This document shows, one piece after another, positions 1 to 6,963 of a DNA stretch of 19,299 nt. Position numbers and translations under genes: made by a program. Source of the stretch: G020353355 sp050116155 (GTDB lineage: Bacteria > Desulfobacterota > Desulfobacteria > Desulfobacterales > JAHEIW01); NCBI GenBank assembly GCA_050116155.1, contig JASFPE010000041.1, positions 1-19,299 on the forward strand, in the 5' to 3' direction. The notes beneath the pieces were generated by a model. The model saw only the letters and a list, made by a program, of their open reading frames with translations. It made no database searches and was not told the origin of the DNA. Each line of letters starts with the position of its first letter. The first letter of the stretch is position 1.

Positions 1-118
1 TGCCTAAAATTTTATAAACCGTGCCTGCTTCCACAATTCCTACACTCGTCTAGTTTCTTATAGATTTCATCTGGTAATTCCCACTTTTCAGTTTTCGAAA
101 TTGATTTGTGAATTTCGT
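1..118. other. Window-edge stretch, no supported gene
   Basis: No gene with a plausible start was found here. A minus-strand frame running off a stop at about position 10 reads like a protein tail with a Cys-x2-Cys pair (ECRNCGSRHGL at its end). It is closed upstream by a TAA inside the neighbouring terminator and has no ATG, so at most it is a decayed remnant. Confidence 0.3.
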
Positions 119-155
119 AAAAAAACCGGAGCAAAACCAATATGCTTTACTCCGG
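119..155 (-). terminator. Intrinsic terminator of the isochorismatase-family gene
   Basis: Read on the minus strand, the arms CCGGAG (150-155) and CTCCGG (126-131) enclose an 18-nt loop that can pair further through A/T-rich bases. Seven T residues follow directly (the A-run 119-125 on the plus strand). It lies 35 bp past the stop of the 191-790 gene, which makes that gene a single-gene transcript. Confidence 0.8.
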
Positions 156-190
156 CCATTATGCTGTTTTCCAGTGAGAATTTTTTATCT

Positions 191-790
191 CTATTCTTCC
201 AGCTGTTCAAGGAATTGATCGACAGAAAGTGTCTGCCCCAGCAGAGGGAAAATTTTCGCTTCAGCGTGATTTTGTTCTTCCTCTGAGTTGGCAGCAGTGG
301 CATCCTTCATGATCGTCACGCCATAACCCCTGTCATAAGCTGAGCGAGCAGTGCTCTCAACACAAAAATTAGTCAAAAAACCGCCAATGACCACGTTCCT
401 GATATTGGCTTCTTTTAATAGACTTTCCAGATCGGTATTGTTAAAACCACATAAGGTGCACTTGCCGCTGACAACTTTATCTCCTTCCTGCGGTTTTAAT
501 TCGTCAATAATCTCAGTTCCCCAGGTTCCTTCACGAAAAGCACCACCATCTGCCACAGCTTTGACAATGCCCTGCATTTGATGATCTTCGAAATACTCTT
601 CATTAAATACAAACGGAGAATGGATAACCAAAGCTCCTTTTTTACGGGCTCCCTCCGCCAGTTTCACGGCGTTTGGAATCGTATTCTGCCGGGCAATTTC
701 ACCCTTTACGCCGTCATGAAGTTTGCCCCCTTCTTTGCAAAATTCGTTTTGAAATTCTATTAAAACGACTGCTGTTTCGTTTGCCTTCAT
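191..790 (-). CDS. Isochorismatase-family cysteine hydrolase
   Basis: This is a 199-residue single-domain cytoplasmic protein of the isochorismatase-like fold, which includes nicotinamidases, N-carbamoyl amidases and isochorismatases. The family uses an Asp-Lys-Cys triad. Visible here are the family N-terminal strand LIEFQNEF (residues 10-17), K110 followed by the usual G-F-x-N-T-D-L-E-S-L segment, and C143 in GGFLTNFCVESTARSAYDRG with the adjacent cis-peptide region. The position normally held by the catalytic Asp is Glu (E12). I chose the ATG at 790 rather than the in-frame ATG at 808, because GGAGG sits six bases before it and the upstream ATG would lie 5' of that site. The gene has its own terminator and no same-strand partner close by. 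The length fits the family, but the substrate cannot be read from sequence. Family assignment is secure and function open. Confidence 0.93.
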   Translation of the reverse strand: MKANETAVVLIEFQNEFCKEGGKLHDGVKGEIARQNTIPNAVKLAEGARKKGALVIHSPFVFNEEYFEDHQMQGIVKAVADGGAFREGTWGTEIIDELKPQEGDKVVSGKCTLCGFNNTDLESLLKEANIRNVVIGGFLTNFCVESTARSAYDRGYGVTIMKDATAANSEEEQNHAEAKIFPLLGQTLSVDQFLEQLEE

Positions 791-843
791 TTTGTTGCCT
801 CCTTTCATTGGCTTATAATTAATTAAAGAGGATCCATGAGACG

Positions 844-966
844 ATGCCGGTAAAAAACAATGCTTTTAAATTTCCAGTAAAGGGTTATGAAATTTTTGTC
901 AAGAATAAGCGAAAAATCCACCGCCAAACTCAGCCGGCAGTTAATAATAAGGCGATTTTGATTTAA
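844..966 (+). CDS. Possible 40-aa small ORF or gene remnant
   Basis: An ATG at 844 opens a 40-codon frame with balanced, protein-like composition (start MPVKNNAFKFPVKGYEIFVK). It ends in a hydrophobic ILI just before TAA at 964. A GAGG lies 12 bases upstream, which is far for a ribosome site. The pattern of short strands ending in AILI resembles the beginning of an alpha/beta hydrolase cut off before its nucleophile region, but that is a guess. It occupies the gap between the isochorismatase gene (divergent) and the mttB-like gene. It may be noncoding. Confidence 0.2.
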   Translation: MPVKNNAFKFPVKGYEIFVKNKRKIHRQTQPAVNNKAILI

Positions 967-985
967 AGGGAGGGTACTTTTCAAT

Positions 986-1014
986 GAAAAAGGCAGGGCA
1001 ATGCAAGCCCTGCC
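986..1014 (-). terminator. Intrinsic terminator after the mttB-like gene
   Basis: A perfect 8-bp stem, GGCAGGGC (992-999) and GCCCTGCC (1007-1014), has a 7-nt loop. On the minus strand it is followed by TTTTTCATTG. It starts 18 bp beyond the mttB-like stop and closes the minus-strand unit. Confidence 0.85.
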
Positions 1015-1032
1015 GTGTCAACGAATGTGAAA

Positions 1033-2490
1033 TTATGCTGATGCAACCTGCCTGGCAGCCAGAGCCAGGATTTCGTCCAGCTTTGCTTTGGCTGACGGAT
1101 CCAGCGGCGACACCTGATGGTCGTCGATAATTGCCTTAACCCGTTGATTCAGCCGCTGGCCCAGGGTGGTCCCGCCATCTTCGAGCCACGCTTCCCGGGT
1201 CTGACGATCCAGCAGACCGGGATACCAATATTGCCGGAACCGATTGAGCGTCTCTTGAGACGTGAGAAATTCACCACCCGGGCCCACCTTATGGATCTCG
1301 TCCAATAGCAATGTGTCTGTATTTATCTCAATGCCTTTCATAAGGTTATCGCTGAGGGCCACAAGTTCGTCGGTCAACACGATCATCTCATAGGAGGTCG
1401 CCAGACCGCTTTCAACATAGCCTACATCGTGGATCAGATTGGCGCCACTGAATTTTGCCATCAACACCGACAGCATGGTTTCCAGGGCAGCCTGTTCATC
1501 CATGACTTTGGCGTCCGAACATCCCGCATACCCCCAGGTGGGAATCCCATACCAGCGCCCCAGCTGGGCAATGGCCGCTTTGGTCAATTGAAACTCCGGG
1601 GATGCGTAACAAATTTGGGATGCACCCATCTCCAGATGGTGGACTCCGGATCCAAAGACAAACGGTGCCCCTTCGTTTTTCAGCTGATGCACCGCGATGC
1701 TGCTGAGGATCTCGGACAGCGCCAGGGTCAACCCGGATGCCATGGTGATGGGTCCGGTGCCCCCCATCAGCGGTGCCGGGGCATGCACAATCGGTAATTC
1801 GTTTGCGGCCATTAACAGAAGCTTGTCCACCGCAGTTTCTGATTGCTGAAGCGGTGAGCTCGGCTCGGCGTAAAGTAAAATGTGCCGCTGCTCCCTGAGG
1901 CCTTCATGGTCTCCGGCAACGGCCGCGGCCATGTCAATGGCACGCTGACAGCTTTGCTTGTCGTTGGTGACAAACACAATCGGTTTGGTGGTGTGCTCCA
2001 GCATGAGGGCCATCTGGACATCGTAAGCCATCAGTGAGTTCACATCGGCCGGTATACCAATGGACATCACAAAATGGATATTTGGCAAGGCATCGCAAAG
2101 TCGGTACCCGTTGATGATGTCTTCCTGGGTGTACGGTCGGTGCTCACCGGTGAACGGGTCCAAAAAATTGAGCGTGTCCGACCCCGGACCGAAATAGGTC
2201 TTTGACGCTTCCAGATACATGGCCGGCTCACCGTTGCGGTCACACATCACCACCCGCGGGGGCACAGATGCCAGCGCAGCCTCCACCAGGCTGGAAGGAA
2301 ATTTCACCAGATTATCGTCAGAGATGAAGGCACCGGCCCTTTTGAGCATGTCCAGGGCCTCCCGGTGAAAAAAGCGCACTCCCGTGCGGCGCAACGCTTC
2401 TAAAGCGGCCAGATGAAGGCTTTCAAGCTGGCTTTCGGAAAGCAGTGTAAACTGCGGGGATTGAAAGGCGATGGTATTGGCAGTTTGCAT
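1033..2490 (-). CDS. MttB-family (trimethylamine methyltransferase-like) protein, non-pyrrolysine
   Basis: This 485-residue protein belongs to the MttB superfamily of corrinoid-dependent methyltransferases, TIM-barrel enzymes that move a methyl group from a quaternary or tertiary amine to a cobalamin protein. Family hallmarks seen are the N-terminal ALEALRRTGVRF segment (29-40), GPGSDTLNFLD (101-111), LMGGTGPITMASG (241-253) and GYAGCSDAKVMDEQAALE (320-337). The frame is open throughout with no internal TAG, so it lacks pyrrolysine. It therefore belongs with the large non-Pyl group in which glycine betaine, proline betaine and carnitine demethylases are known. The ATG at 2490 is preferred over the one at 2508 because AAAGGAG lies eight bases ahead of it. 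It follows the acyl-CoA synthetase gene by 45 bp on the same strand, so the two are likely cotranscribed. No corrinoid protein, RamA or methyl-corrinoid:THF methyltransferase is in the window, and the substrate is unknown. Confidence 0.9.
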   Translation of the reverse strand: MQTANTIAFQSPQFTLLSESQLESLHLAALEALRRTGVRFFHREALDMLKRAGAFISDDNLVKFPSSLVEAALASVPPRVVMCDRNGEPAMYLEASKTYFGPGSDTLNFLDPFTGEHRPYTQEDIINGYRLCDALPNIHFVMSIGIPADVNSLMAYDVQMALMLEHTTKPIVFVTNDKQSCQRAIDMAAAVAGDHEGLREQRHILLYAEPSSPLQQSETAVDKLLLMAANELPIVHAPAPLMGGTGPITMASGLTLALSEILSSIAVHQLKNEGAPFVFGSGVHHLEMGASQICYASPEFQLTKAAIAQLGRWYGIPTWGYAGCSDAKVMDEQAALETMLSVLMAKFSGANLIHDVGYVESGLATSYEMIVLTDELVALSDNLMKGIEINTDTLLLDEIHKVGPGGEFLTSQETLNRFRQYWYPGLLDRQTREAWLEDGGTTLGQRLNQRVKAIIDDHQVSPLDPSAKAKLDEILALAARQVASA

Positions 2491-2535
2491 AGAGCAGACT
2501 CCTTTCATCGGCGGTCGGCATATCCGATAATTCGA

Positions 2536-4020
2536 TTATGAATTTGCAGCAATGATGTCATCTTTCAATATTTTTTTAAAGCGAGAATACTTCACCAGGG
2601 CAGCCATCGCTTTGGCCGCCCGGTTAGGTGAGGGTAATATCGGAATAGCGAATGCTCGAAGCTTTTTTAACATGGGATGTTCGCGGTTGTGAAACGAGAA
2701 TCCAACAATTGGCCTGGCATACTTTTTCTTCAATGCGGAAAGGGCCTCGGCTTGATCATCGAAATGCGATTCGACCAATTTTGGAATTTGGTCTTTTGAA
2801 ACCGCCATGGCCTCCAGGGCTCGTATGACCGCACTTTCAGGTGTCAGGATGTAAATCATCAGCAAATCTGCATTGGGCTCATCCAAAAGTACCTGGGGAA
2901 TGCCGTCGAAGTATTCCAGCGGGTCTTTGGTAAAGGTCAAATCCACCGGATTATTGACGCTTCCGGTATGCGGTACAAAAGGGGCCAATTTTTCTAAGGT
3001 CTGCGGTGAAAATGTGGGCAAATCCAGGCCCGCCCGCCCGCAGGCATCGGCAGCGGCGGCTCCGGGACCGCCGGATTGGGTTTGAATAATTACCCGGTTT
3101 CCTTCAGGTAGCGGACAGCTTCCCAGAACCCAGCAAAAATCATACAACTCGTTGATAGAACTGGCGCGAATGACACCGCTCTGTTGAAACAGCCCATCAT
3201 AGAGTTTATCAGGTCCGGCCAGGGCTCCGGTATGGGAAAAACCTGCACGTTTGCCGGTCTCCGACCCCCCCACATAAAAAGCCACAATCGGTTTATGAGG
3301 GACAATGCTGCGTGCAGCTTCAATGAACGCCCTGCCCCGCCGGATGGCTTCAATGTAAAGGGCGATAATCTTGGTGTTCGGGCAGGCTGCCAGGTACTCC
3401 ATGGCATCCACGATGTCGATGTTGGCCTCGTTGCCCACGCTGATACCCGCGGAAAAACCAAAGCCAAAAGACGCCAGATATTCAAACATCTGGGTAATAA
3501 AGCTTCCACTCTGGGAAGCCATGCCGATAAATCCCGGCCGGCCTACATAGGGTAAAAACGTGACATTATAGTTGTGATGCGGGTTGGCGACACCGATGCA
3601 GTTGGGTCCCAGGAATCGAATGTCATATTGGCGGGCCAGCTGAGTCAGTCTTTCTTCTTGGCGGATTCCTTCCTGGCCGACCTCTTTAAAGCCGCCGGAA
3701 ACCACGATGATGTGCCGAATGCCTTTGCGGCCACACGCCTCCAGAGCCTCGGGCACGACCTGGGTGGGCAACACCATCACGGCTACATCGGGAACTTCCG
3801 GCAAATCCAGCACACTTTTAAATGCCGCCCGATTCTGAACCTGCTTCTCTTTGGTATGAATCGGGTAAATGCCGCCCTCAAATCCCATGCTGATTAGCGA
3901 ACTCAGCAGGTTGGTTCCAAAGGTGGTGAATCGATTCGAAGCCCCGAAAAAGGCAACGCTGCGGGGGTTTACAATGGGGTATAAAGGGCTGTCTTTAATA
4001 TCTCTAATCATCAGAACCAA
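2536..4020 (-). CDS. Acyl-CoA synthetase (NDP-forming) alpha subunit
   Basis: This 494-residue protein is related to the alpha subunit of ADP-forming acyl-CoA synthetases and succinyl-CoA ligases, which conserve energy by converting acyl-CoA, ADP and Pi to acid, ATP and CoA. The N-terminal CoA-binding Rossmann domain contains NPRSVAFFGASNR (18-30). LGPNCIGVANP (137-147) follows, then GMASQSGSF (166-174) of the ligase-CoA domain. H263 in FSHTGALAG is the expected phosphohistidine. NNPVDLT (356-362) marks the third domain. There is no ATP-grasp (beta) domain here or elsewhere in the window, so the partner subunit must be encoded elsewhere. The start is uncertain: the frame is closed by TGA at 4039-4041, leaving TTG at 4020 or ATG at 4011, neither with a Shine-Dalgarno site. 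The left arm of a repeat island lies about 15 bp upstream. It probably forms a transcription unit with the mttB-like gene 45 bp downstream. Confidence 0.9.
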   Translation of the reverse strand: MVLMIRDIKDSPLYPIVNPRSVAFFGASNRFTTFGTNLLSSLISMGFEGGIYPIHTKEKQVQNRAAFKSVLDLPEVPDVAVMVLPTQVVPEALEACGRKGIRHIIVVSGGFKEVGQEGIRQEERLTQLARQYDIRFLGPNCIGVANPHHNYNVTFLPYVGRPGFIGMASQSGSFITQMFEYLASFGFGFSAGISVGNEANIDIVDAMEYLAACPNTKIIALYIEAIRRGRAFIEAARSIVPHKPIVAFYVGGSETGKRAGFSHTGALAGPDKLYDGLFQQSGVIRASSINELYDFCWVLGSCPLPEGNRVIIQTQSGGPGAAAADACGRAGLDLPTFSPQTLEKLAPFVPHTGSVNNPVDLTFTKDPLEYFDGIPQVLLDEPNADLLMIYILTPESAVIRALEAMAVSKDQIPKLVESHFDDQAEALSALKKKYARPIVGFSFHNREHPMLKKLRAFAIPILPSPNRAAKAMAALVKYSRFKKILKDDIIAANS

Positions 4021-4034
4021 ATGGATATTTTTGG

Positions 4035-4292
4035 GGTTTCAGGTGTCAGGTGTCAGGTGTCAGGGTTTAAGGCATGGGGCATGGGGTCTTTCGAATTCGG
4101 AAGTTGGAATGCAGAATGCGGAAAATTAGAAACCAAACACGAAACACCAAACGCCATTTTGACTTTCAATCCGAAATCCGCAATCCGCAATCGAATAATC
4201 CCTTAATCCCTTAATTCCTCAATCCCTAAATCCCTAAATCTTCTGTCCTCTGTTTTCTGACTTCTGTTTTCTGACACCTGACACCTGAAACC
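4035..4292. repeat. Word-repeat island A bounded by a perfect 22-bp inverted repeat
   Basis: The left arm (4035-4056) and right arm (4271-4292) are exact reverse complements over 22 bp and consist of tandem AGGTGTC units. The left side carries one extra unit, to 4064. Between them are other short tandem words: GGCATGGGGCATGGGG (4071-4086), GAATGCxGAATGCGGAA-like units near 4107-4122, and a 9-bp-periodic AATCCCTTAATCCC tract (about 4197-4240). The segment fills the whole gap between the MBL gene and the acyl-CoA synthetase gene. No believable coding frame is present. AATCCGCAATCGA (4182-4194) and AATTCCTCAATCCC (4213-4226) recur, inverted, in the island at 12627-12767. Confidence 0.85.
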
Positions 4293-4298
4293 TAATCC

Positions 4299-5273
4299 TC
4301 ATTGATTGGCCAAACAAAACATGGTTAACTCGCCCTCCGATTTTCGCTTAACCTTCCCTTCTTCTTCGAGATATCTCAAATGCGCAATGGCTTCGCCGGT
4401 GGCAAACCATTTCTGGGCCACCGGAAAATGATCCCAGCTTTTGGCCGCAAGGTCCCAGGTCATTTGAGAAGCAATTTGAAACGCATGCTGCGAACCGGCA
4501 TTGAGTATATCAAGAACTTCATTCAAACGATTTCTATGGTGCTCTTTGAGTTCATTGATTCGTGCGCGATGATCATCTATCAGGCGCCGGTGACCGGGCA
4601 GTACCAGGTCAATCTCCAATTTGAAGACCTTATCCAGGCTGGCCAGATAATGTTTTAACGGATTATGCAAATCGGACCAGCATTGGATATTGGGAGTGAT
4701 GTCGATTAAAATATGATCTCCGGCTACCAGAAGTTTTTGGGTTGGCTCATAAAGACAGATATGGCCCATGGTATGGCCGGGAGTTTCTATACACCTGAAC
4801 CGATAATCACCAACGCTAATGGCATCACCGTCTTCCAGGGTCTTTAGGTCCGGTATCCAATCCGTACCGTACCTGGCTCCGGGATGCTTACTGAGCGCTG
4901 CTTTGAGCTGATTTTTCGGAAAACCATTCTTAGCGGCATAGGCAATCATGGCGTCGAAACCTTCCCAGGATTCCATCAACTCCTTTTCCGGCCGGCTGAA
5001 AAGGATATAGCTTGAATCCGAGGCCAGTTTTGAAACCAGCCCGAAATGATCGGCATGCAGATGGGTGATAAAAATATCAGATTGCCTTAAATCGACACCT
5101 AATTGTTGCAGACCGTTTTGCATGGCCTCCAGACACTCTTTGCGATTTAAACCGGTGTCTATAATTAGATTTTTTTGGGCGTCCCTGATCACATAGGAAT
5201 TTAGATATTTTAAAGGGCTTTTCGGCAATGGGATTTTGATTCGAAACAAATTCGGTAATATTTCTTCGCACAT
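4299..5273 (-). CDS. MBL-fold metallo-hydrolase
   Basis: This 324-residue metallo-beta-lactamase-fold hydrolase is expected to be cytoplasmic, since no signal peptide is seen. The di-metal site is complete: H71-x-H73-x-D75-H76 (THLHADHFG), H167 (TPGHTMGH), D186 (VAGDHIL) and H228 (LPGHRR). A C-terminal extension of about 85 residues (240-324) ends in a winged-helix-like stretch (AIAHLRYLEEEGKVKR), as in the LACTB2-type and thioesterase-like branches. The first residues, LFRIKIPLPKSPLKYLNSYVI, are typical of this group. ATG at 5273 has a weak AGGA eight bases upstream. A promoter (5358-5386) reads into it. It lies on the same strand as the acyl-CoA synthetase and mttB-like genes, and a thioester or acyl-group hydrolase would fit that company, but this is inference. 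Glyoxalase-II-like or lactonase activity is equally possible from sequence. Confidence 0.9.
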   Translation of the reverse strand: MCEEILPNLFRIKIPLPKSPLKYLNSYVIRDAQKNLIIDTGLNRKECLEAMQNGLQQLGVDLRQSDIFITHLHADHFGLVSKLASDSSYILFSRPEKELMESWEGFDAMIAYAAKNGFPKNQLKAALSKHPGARYGTDWIPDLKTLEDGDAISVGDYRFRCIETPGHTMGHICLYEPTQKLLVAGDHILIDITPNIQCWSDLHNPLKHYLASLDKVFKLEIDLVLPGHRRLIDDHRARINELKEHHRNRLNEVLDILNAGSQHAFQIASQMTWDLAAKSWDHFPVAQKWFATGEAIAHLRYLEEEGKVKRKSEGELTMFCLANQ

Positions 5274-5357
5274 ATTCAGTATCCTGTCAGGGGTTGCGGT
5301 TTTAAAGTTTAGCGTTTCTTGATTTGTGTTTCACAAAGCGTTACGAAACAAAGCATC

Positions 5358-5386
5358 CCTATACCTGAATAAAATGACCGGGTCAA
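5358..5386 (-). promoter_or_regulatory. Sigma70-type promoter for the MBL-fold gene
   Basis: On the minus strand TTGACC (5381-5386) and TATAGG (5358-5363) are separated by exactly 17 bp. The predicted transcription start near 5350 leaves a leader of about 75 nt before the MBL ATG. It is the only convincing promoter upstream of the MBL, acyl-CoA synthetase and mttB-like genes. Confidence 0.6.
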
Positions 5387-5465
5387 GTGAGCATTGATTT
5401 AAGATGTTGATATCTTGATATTTTATATGGCATTGTTTACTTGCATGCGGCTCTGTGATAGGTTC

Positions 5466-5690
5466 GTTCGAGAATGCGGAATTACTCGATTGCGGATTGT
5501 ATTGGCATAGGGCATGGTGCATAGGGCACAGGGTAAAAAAAGAAGATTATTGTCACTGGTCTCTGGTCATTTGCAGCTGGCTAAGAACGGATTTCTATGA
5601 CGTTCCACAAGTGACCAGGAGCCAGAAACCAGAAACTTTATTTCCGCATTCCGCATTCCGAATTCCGCATTCGAGAAACCCTGAACCCTG
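5466..5690. repeat. Word-repeat island B
   Basis: GAATGCGGAATT (5472-5483) is repeated inverted at 5661-5672. A second, looser inverted pair lies inside it: CACTGGTCTCTGGTCA (5554-5569) against TGACCAGGAGCCAG (5612-5625). GGCATAGGGCATGG-type tandems run from 5504 to 5533. The right end is a run of ATTCCGC units. The 18-mer at 5648-5665 occurs inverted at 12668-12685, and TCGATTGCGGATT (5486-5498) recurs at 12693-12705 and, inverted, at 4182-4194. The rest of the 5274-5747 gap holds the MBL promoter and no other recognisable feature. Confidence 0.8.
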
Positions 5691-5747
5691 CATGCCGCGA
5701 CGAAGGCGGGAACCTCCAACCTTGAAGACTTAAATTAGGAAAAGAAA

Positions 5748-6539
5748 ATGTCCTTCAAAGATAACCTGCTAAAAAAAATCCGGATCGATGTGCTGGCCCA
5801 AACGGTCATTTCTTCCTGGGGTCCACCGGGCAGCGGTATGCGCATCGATAAAGATGCCATGCGCAAGCTTTTGGACATGAGCATTTATACCTATCTAAAA
5901 AAGAGAGACCTGGACCTGTATGTGGCTGACAGCGAGGACGAACGCAAAAAAATTCTGGTCCTGGACAACGAGCTGCCGATTTACATGACCACGATCGAAG
6001 ATGTCGTTCTGCGAAAAAGTCCTTATATTAAAGAGATGGTGAGCATCCGAAATGCCATTAAAATCTTAAGAGATTCGGATGTCAAAATCAGCATCAAAGA
6101 CGCGTCGGTGAAAGCCATCCAGAAAGGGTGTATTGATTTGCTGGATCTGTCGTACAATGAGGCCGACCTTGAGGAGATTTCACGAGACGGTGCGGCTTGC
6201 CTGAAAAATAAATATGCAGAAGGTGTCACGGAGAGTCTGGCACTGTTTGCCGAGCTGCTGGGATATCGACCAGCGCCAAAGGCGTTCAGAATCCGCCACC
6301 ATGAGATTTCTGGCGCCATGACCGAAAAAGCAGCCGGAGAAGTCCTTTACGGTCCCATGGCCATATTCAGCCTGATCGACAATAGTTTAAAGCTGATAGA
6401 AACACCGGTGAGCAGTTTTGATAAAAAAGAATTAGATTATGTCCGGCAAGTTGCCACGGGCAATGAAAAAGCGGATATCGAAGGAGCGGATGTTTTCCGC
6501 TATCTCAAAGAAGCGGTTTTGAAACAACCGGATAGGTAA
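5748..6539 (+). CDS. Conserved-looking protein of unknown function, 263 aa
   Basis: I do not recognise this family. The protein is soluble, charged and mostly helical in appearance, with no signal peptide or membrane segment. An N-terminal part (1-90) contains VISSWGPPGSGMRIDKDAMRK and the strand-like KKILVLDNELPIYMTTIEDVV. A helical middle (91-170) follows. The C-terminal half has RIRHHEISGAMTEKAAGEVL (182-201) and YGPMAIFSLIDNSLKLIE (202-219). The GPPGSG string is not followed by Lys-Thr/Ser and is probably not a P-loop. ATG at 5748 has AGGA nine bases upstream. It stands alone on the plus strand between two repeat islands, with no obvious promoter. Composition and codon use look like a real gene. 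Confidence 0.75.
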   Translation: MSFKDNLLKKIRIDVLAQTVISSWGPPGSGMRIDKDAMRKLLDMSIYTYLKKRDLDLYVADSEDERKKILVLDNELPIYMTTIEDVVLRKSPYIKEMVSIRNAIKILRDSDVKISIKDASVKAIQKGCIDLLDLSYNEADLEEISRDGAACLKNKYAEGVTESLALFAELLGYRPAPKAFRIRHHEISGAMTEKAAGEVLYGPMAIFSLIDNSLKLIETPVSSFDKKELDYVRQVATGNEKADIEGADVFRYLKEAVLKQPDR

Positions 6540-6540
6540 A

Positions 6541-6963
6541 GGTTCAGAGGTTCTGGGTTCTGGGTTCTGGGTTCTGGGGCTACAAAGTAGCGAAGAACCC
6601 TCGCGTGAAACTCCGATTGGCCGGTAAATTAAAAAATTGAACGTCGAACTCGCCGGAGGCGAGCAAGCACTTGTCCGCCTTGGCGGATCGAATATTCAAC
6701 ATCGAACGCCCAATACTGATGGCGCTAGGCTTTAACCATTTATAGCAGTCAAAGCCTTTGACAAACTCCTCCGAGTAGAATTTCGATGGATAGCTTTGCC
6801 TGGCATAATATTTTTTTTAAATGGACAGAATACATTATTCGATGTTGGACGTTGGAAGTTCGATGTTCGACGCTCATTGGTTTCTTTTTCGATGAAACTG
6901 GCGGCTGCGGCAGCCAGAGGCTGGGCTGAACTCTGAACCTTTGAATCCTGAACCCTAAACCTT
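6541..6963. repeat. Word-repeat island C filling a convergent gap
   Basis: The left end is tandem GGTTCTG (6541-6577) and the right end GAACTCTGAACC...CCTGAACCCTAAACC (6929-6962), an imperfect inverted pair. Inner words GAACGTCGAACTCGCC (6639-6654) and ATATTCAACATCGAACG (6692-6708) face inverted relatives near 6835-6872 (TTCGATGTTGGACGTTGG and TTCGATGTTCGACG). Two perfect mini-hairpins stand side by side: CTCGCC/GGCGAG (6649-6663) and TCCGCC/GGCGGA (6674-6687). CCTGAACCCT (6948-6957) also occurs in island B (5680-5689). There is no supported gene in the interval. Confidence 0.75.
6569..6600 (+). terminator. Strong hairpin just after the 263-aa gene
   Basis: GGGTTCT (6569-6575) pairs with AGAACCC (6594-6600), and inside it GCTAC (6579-6583) pairs with GTAGC (6587-6591) around an AAA loop. 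It starts 30 bp past the stop. No U-run follows, so it may protect a 3' end or terminate weakly. It is embedded in island C. Confidence 0.4.

Noticed and set aside
10..134. Minus-strand reading frame ending in ECRNCGSRHGL, resembling a zinc-binding tail
   Set aside because: It has no ATG, is closed by an upstream stop inside the terminator hairpin, and cannot be a complete gene. At most it is a remnant.
1033..2490. Pyrrolysine-containing MttB
   Set aside because: There is no in-frame TAG in the gene, and no pyl genes are in the window.
4021..4206. Open frames across the word-repeat islands, also 5331-5733, 6732-7007 and 12537-12767
   Set aside because: They translate tandem DNA words into repetitive peptides (for example RRTSNFQRPTSN), lack ribosome sites and run in several frames at once, so they are by-products of the repeats.
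5821..5840. P-loop in the 263-aa protein (GPPGSG)
   Set aside because: No Lys-Ser/Thr follows and no Walker B or other NTPase motif is visible.
4035..6963. CRISPR array
   Set aside because: The repeats are short, degenerate, both tandem and inverted, with no constant repeat-spacer spacing and no cas genes.
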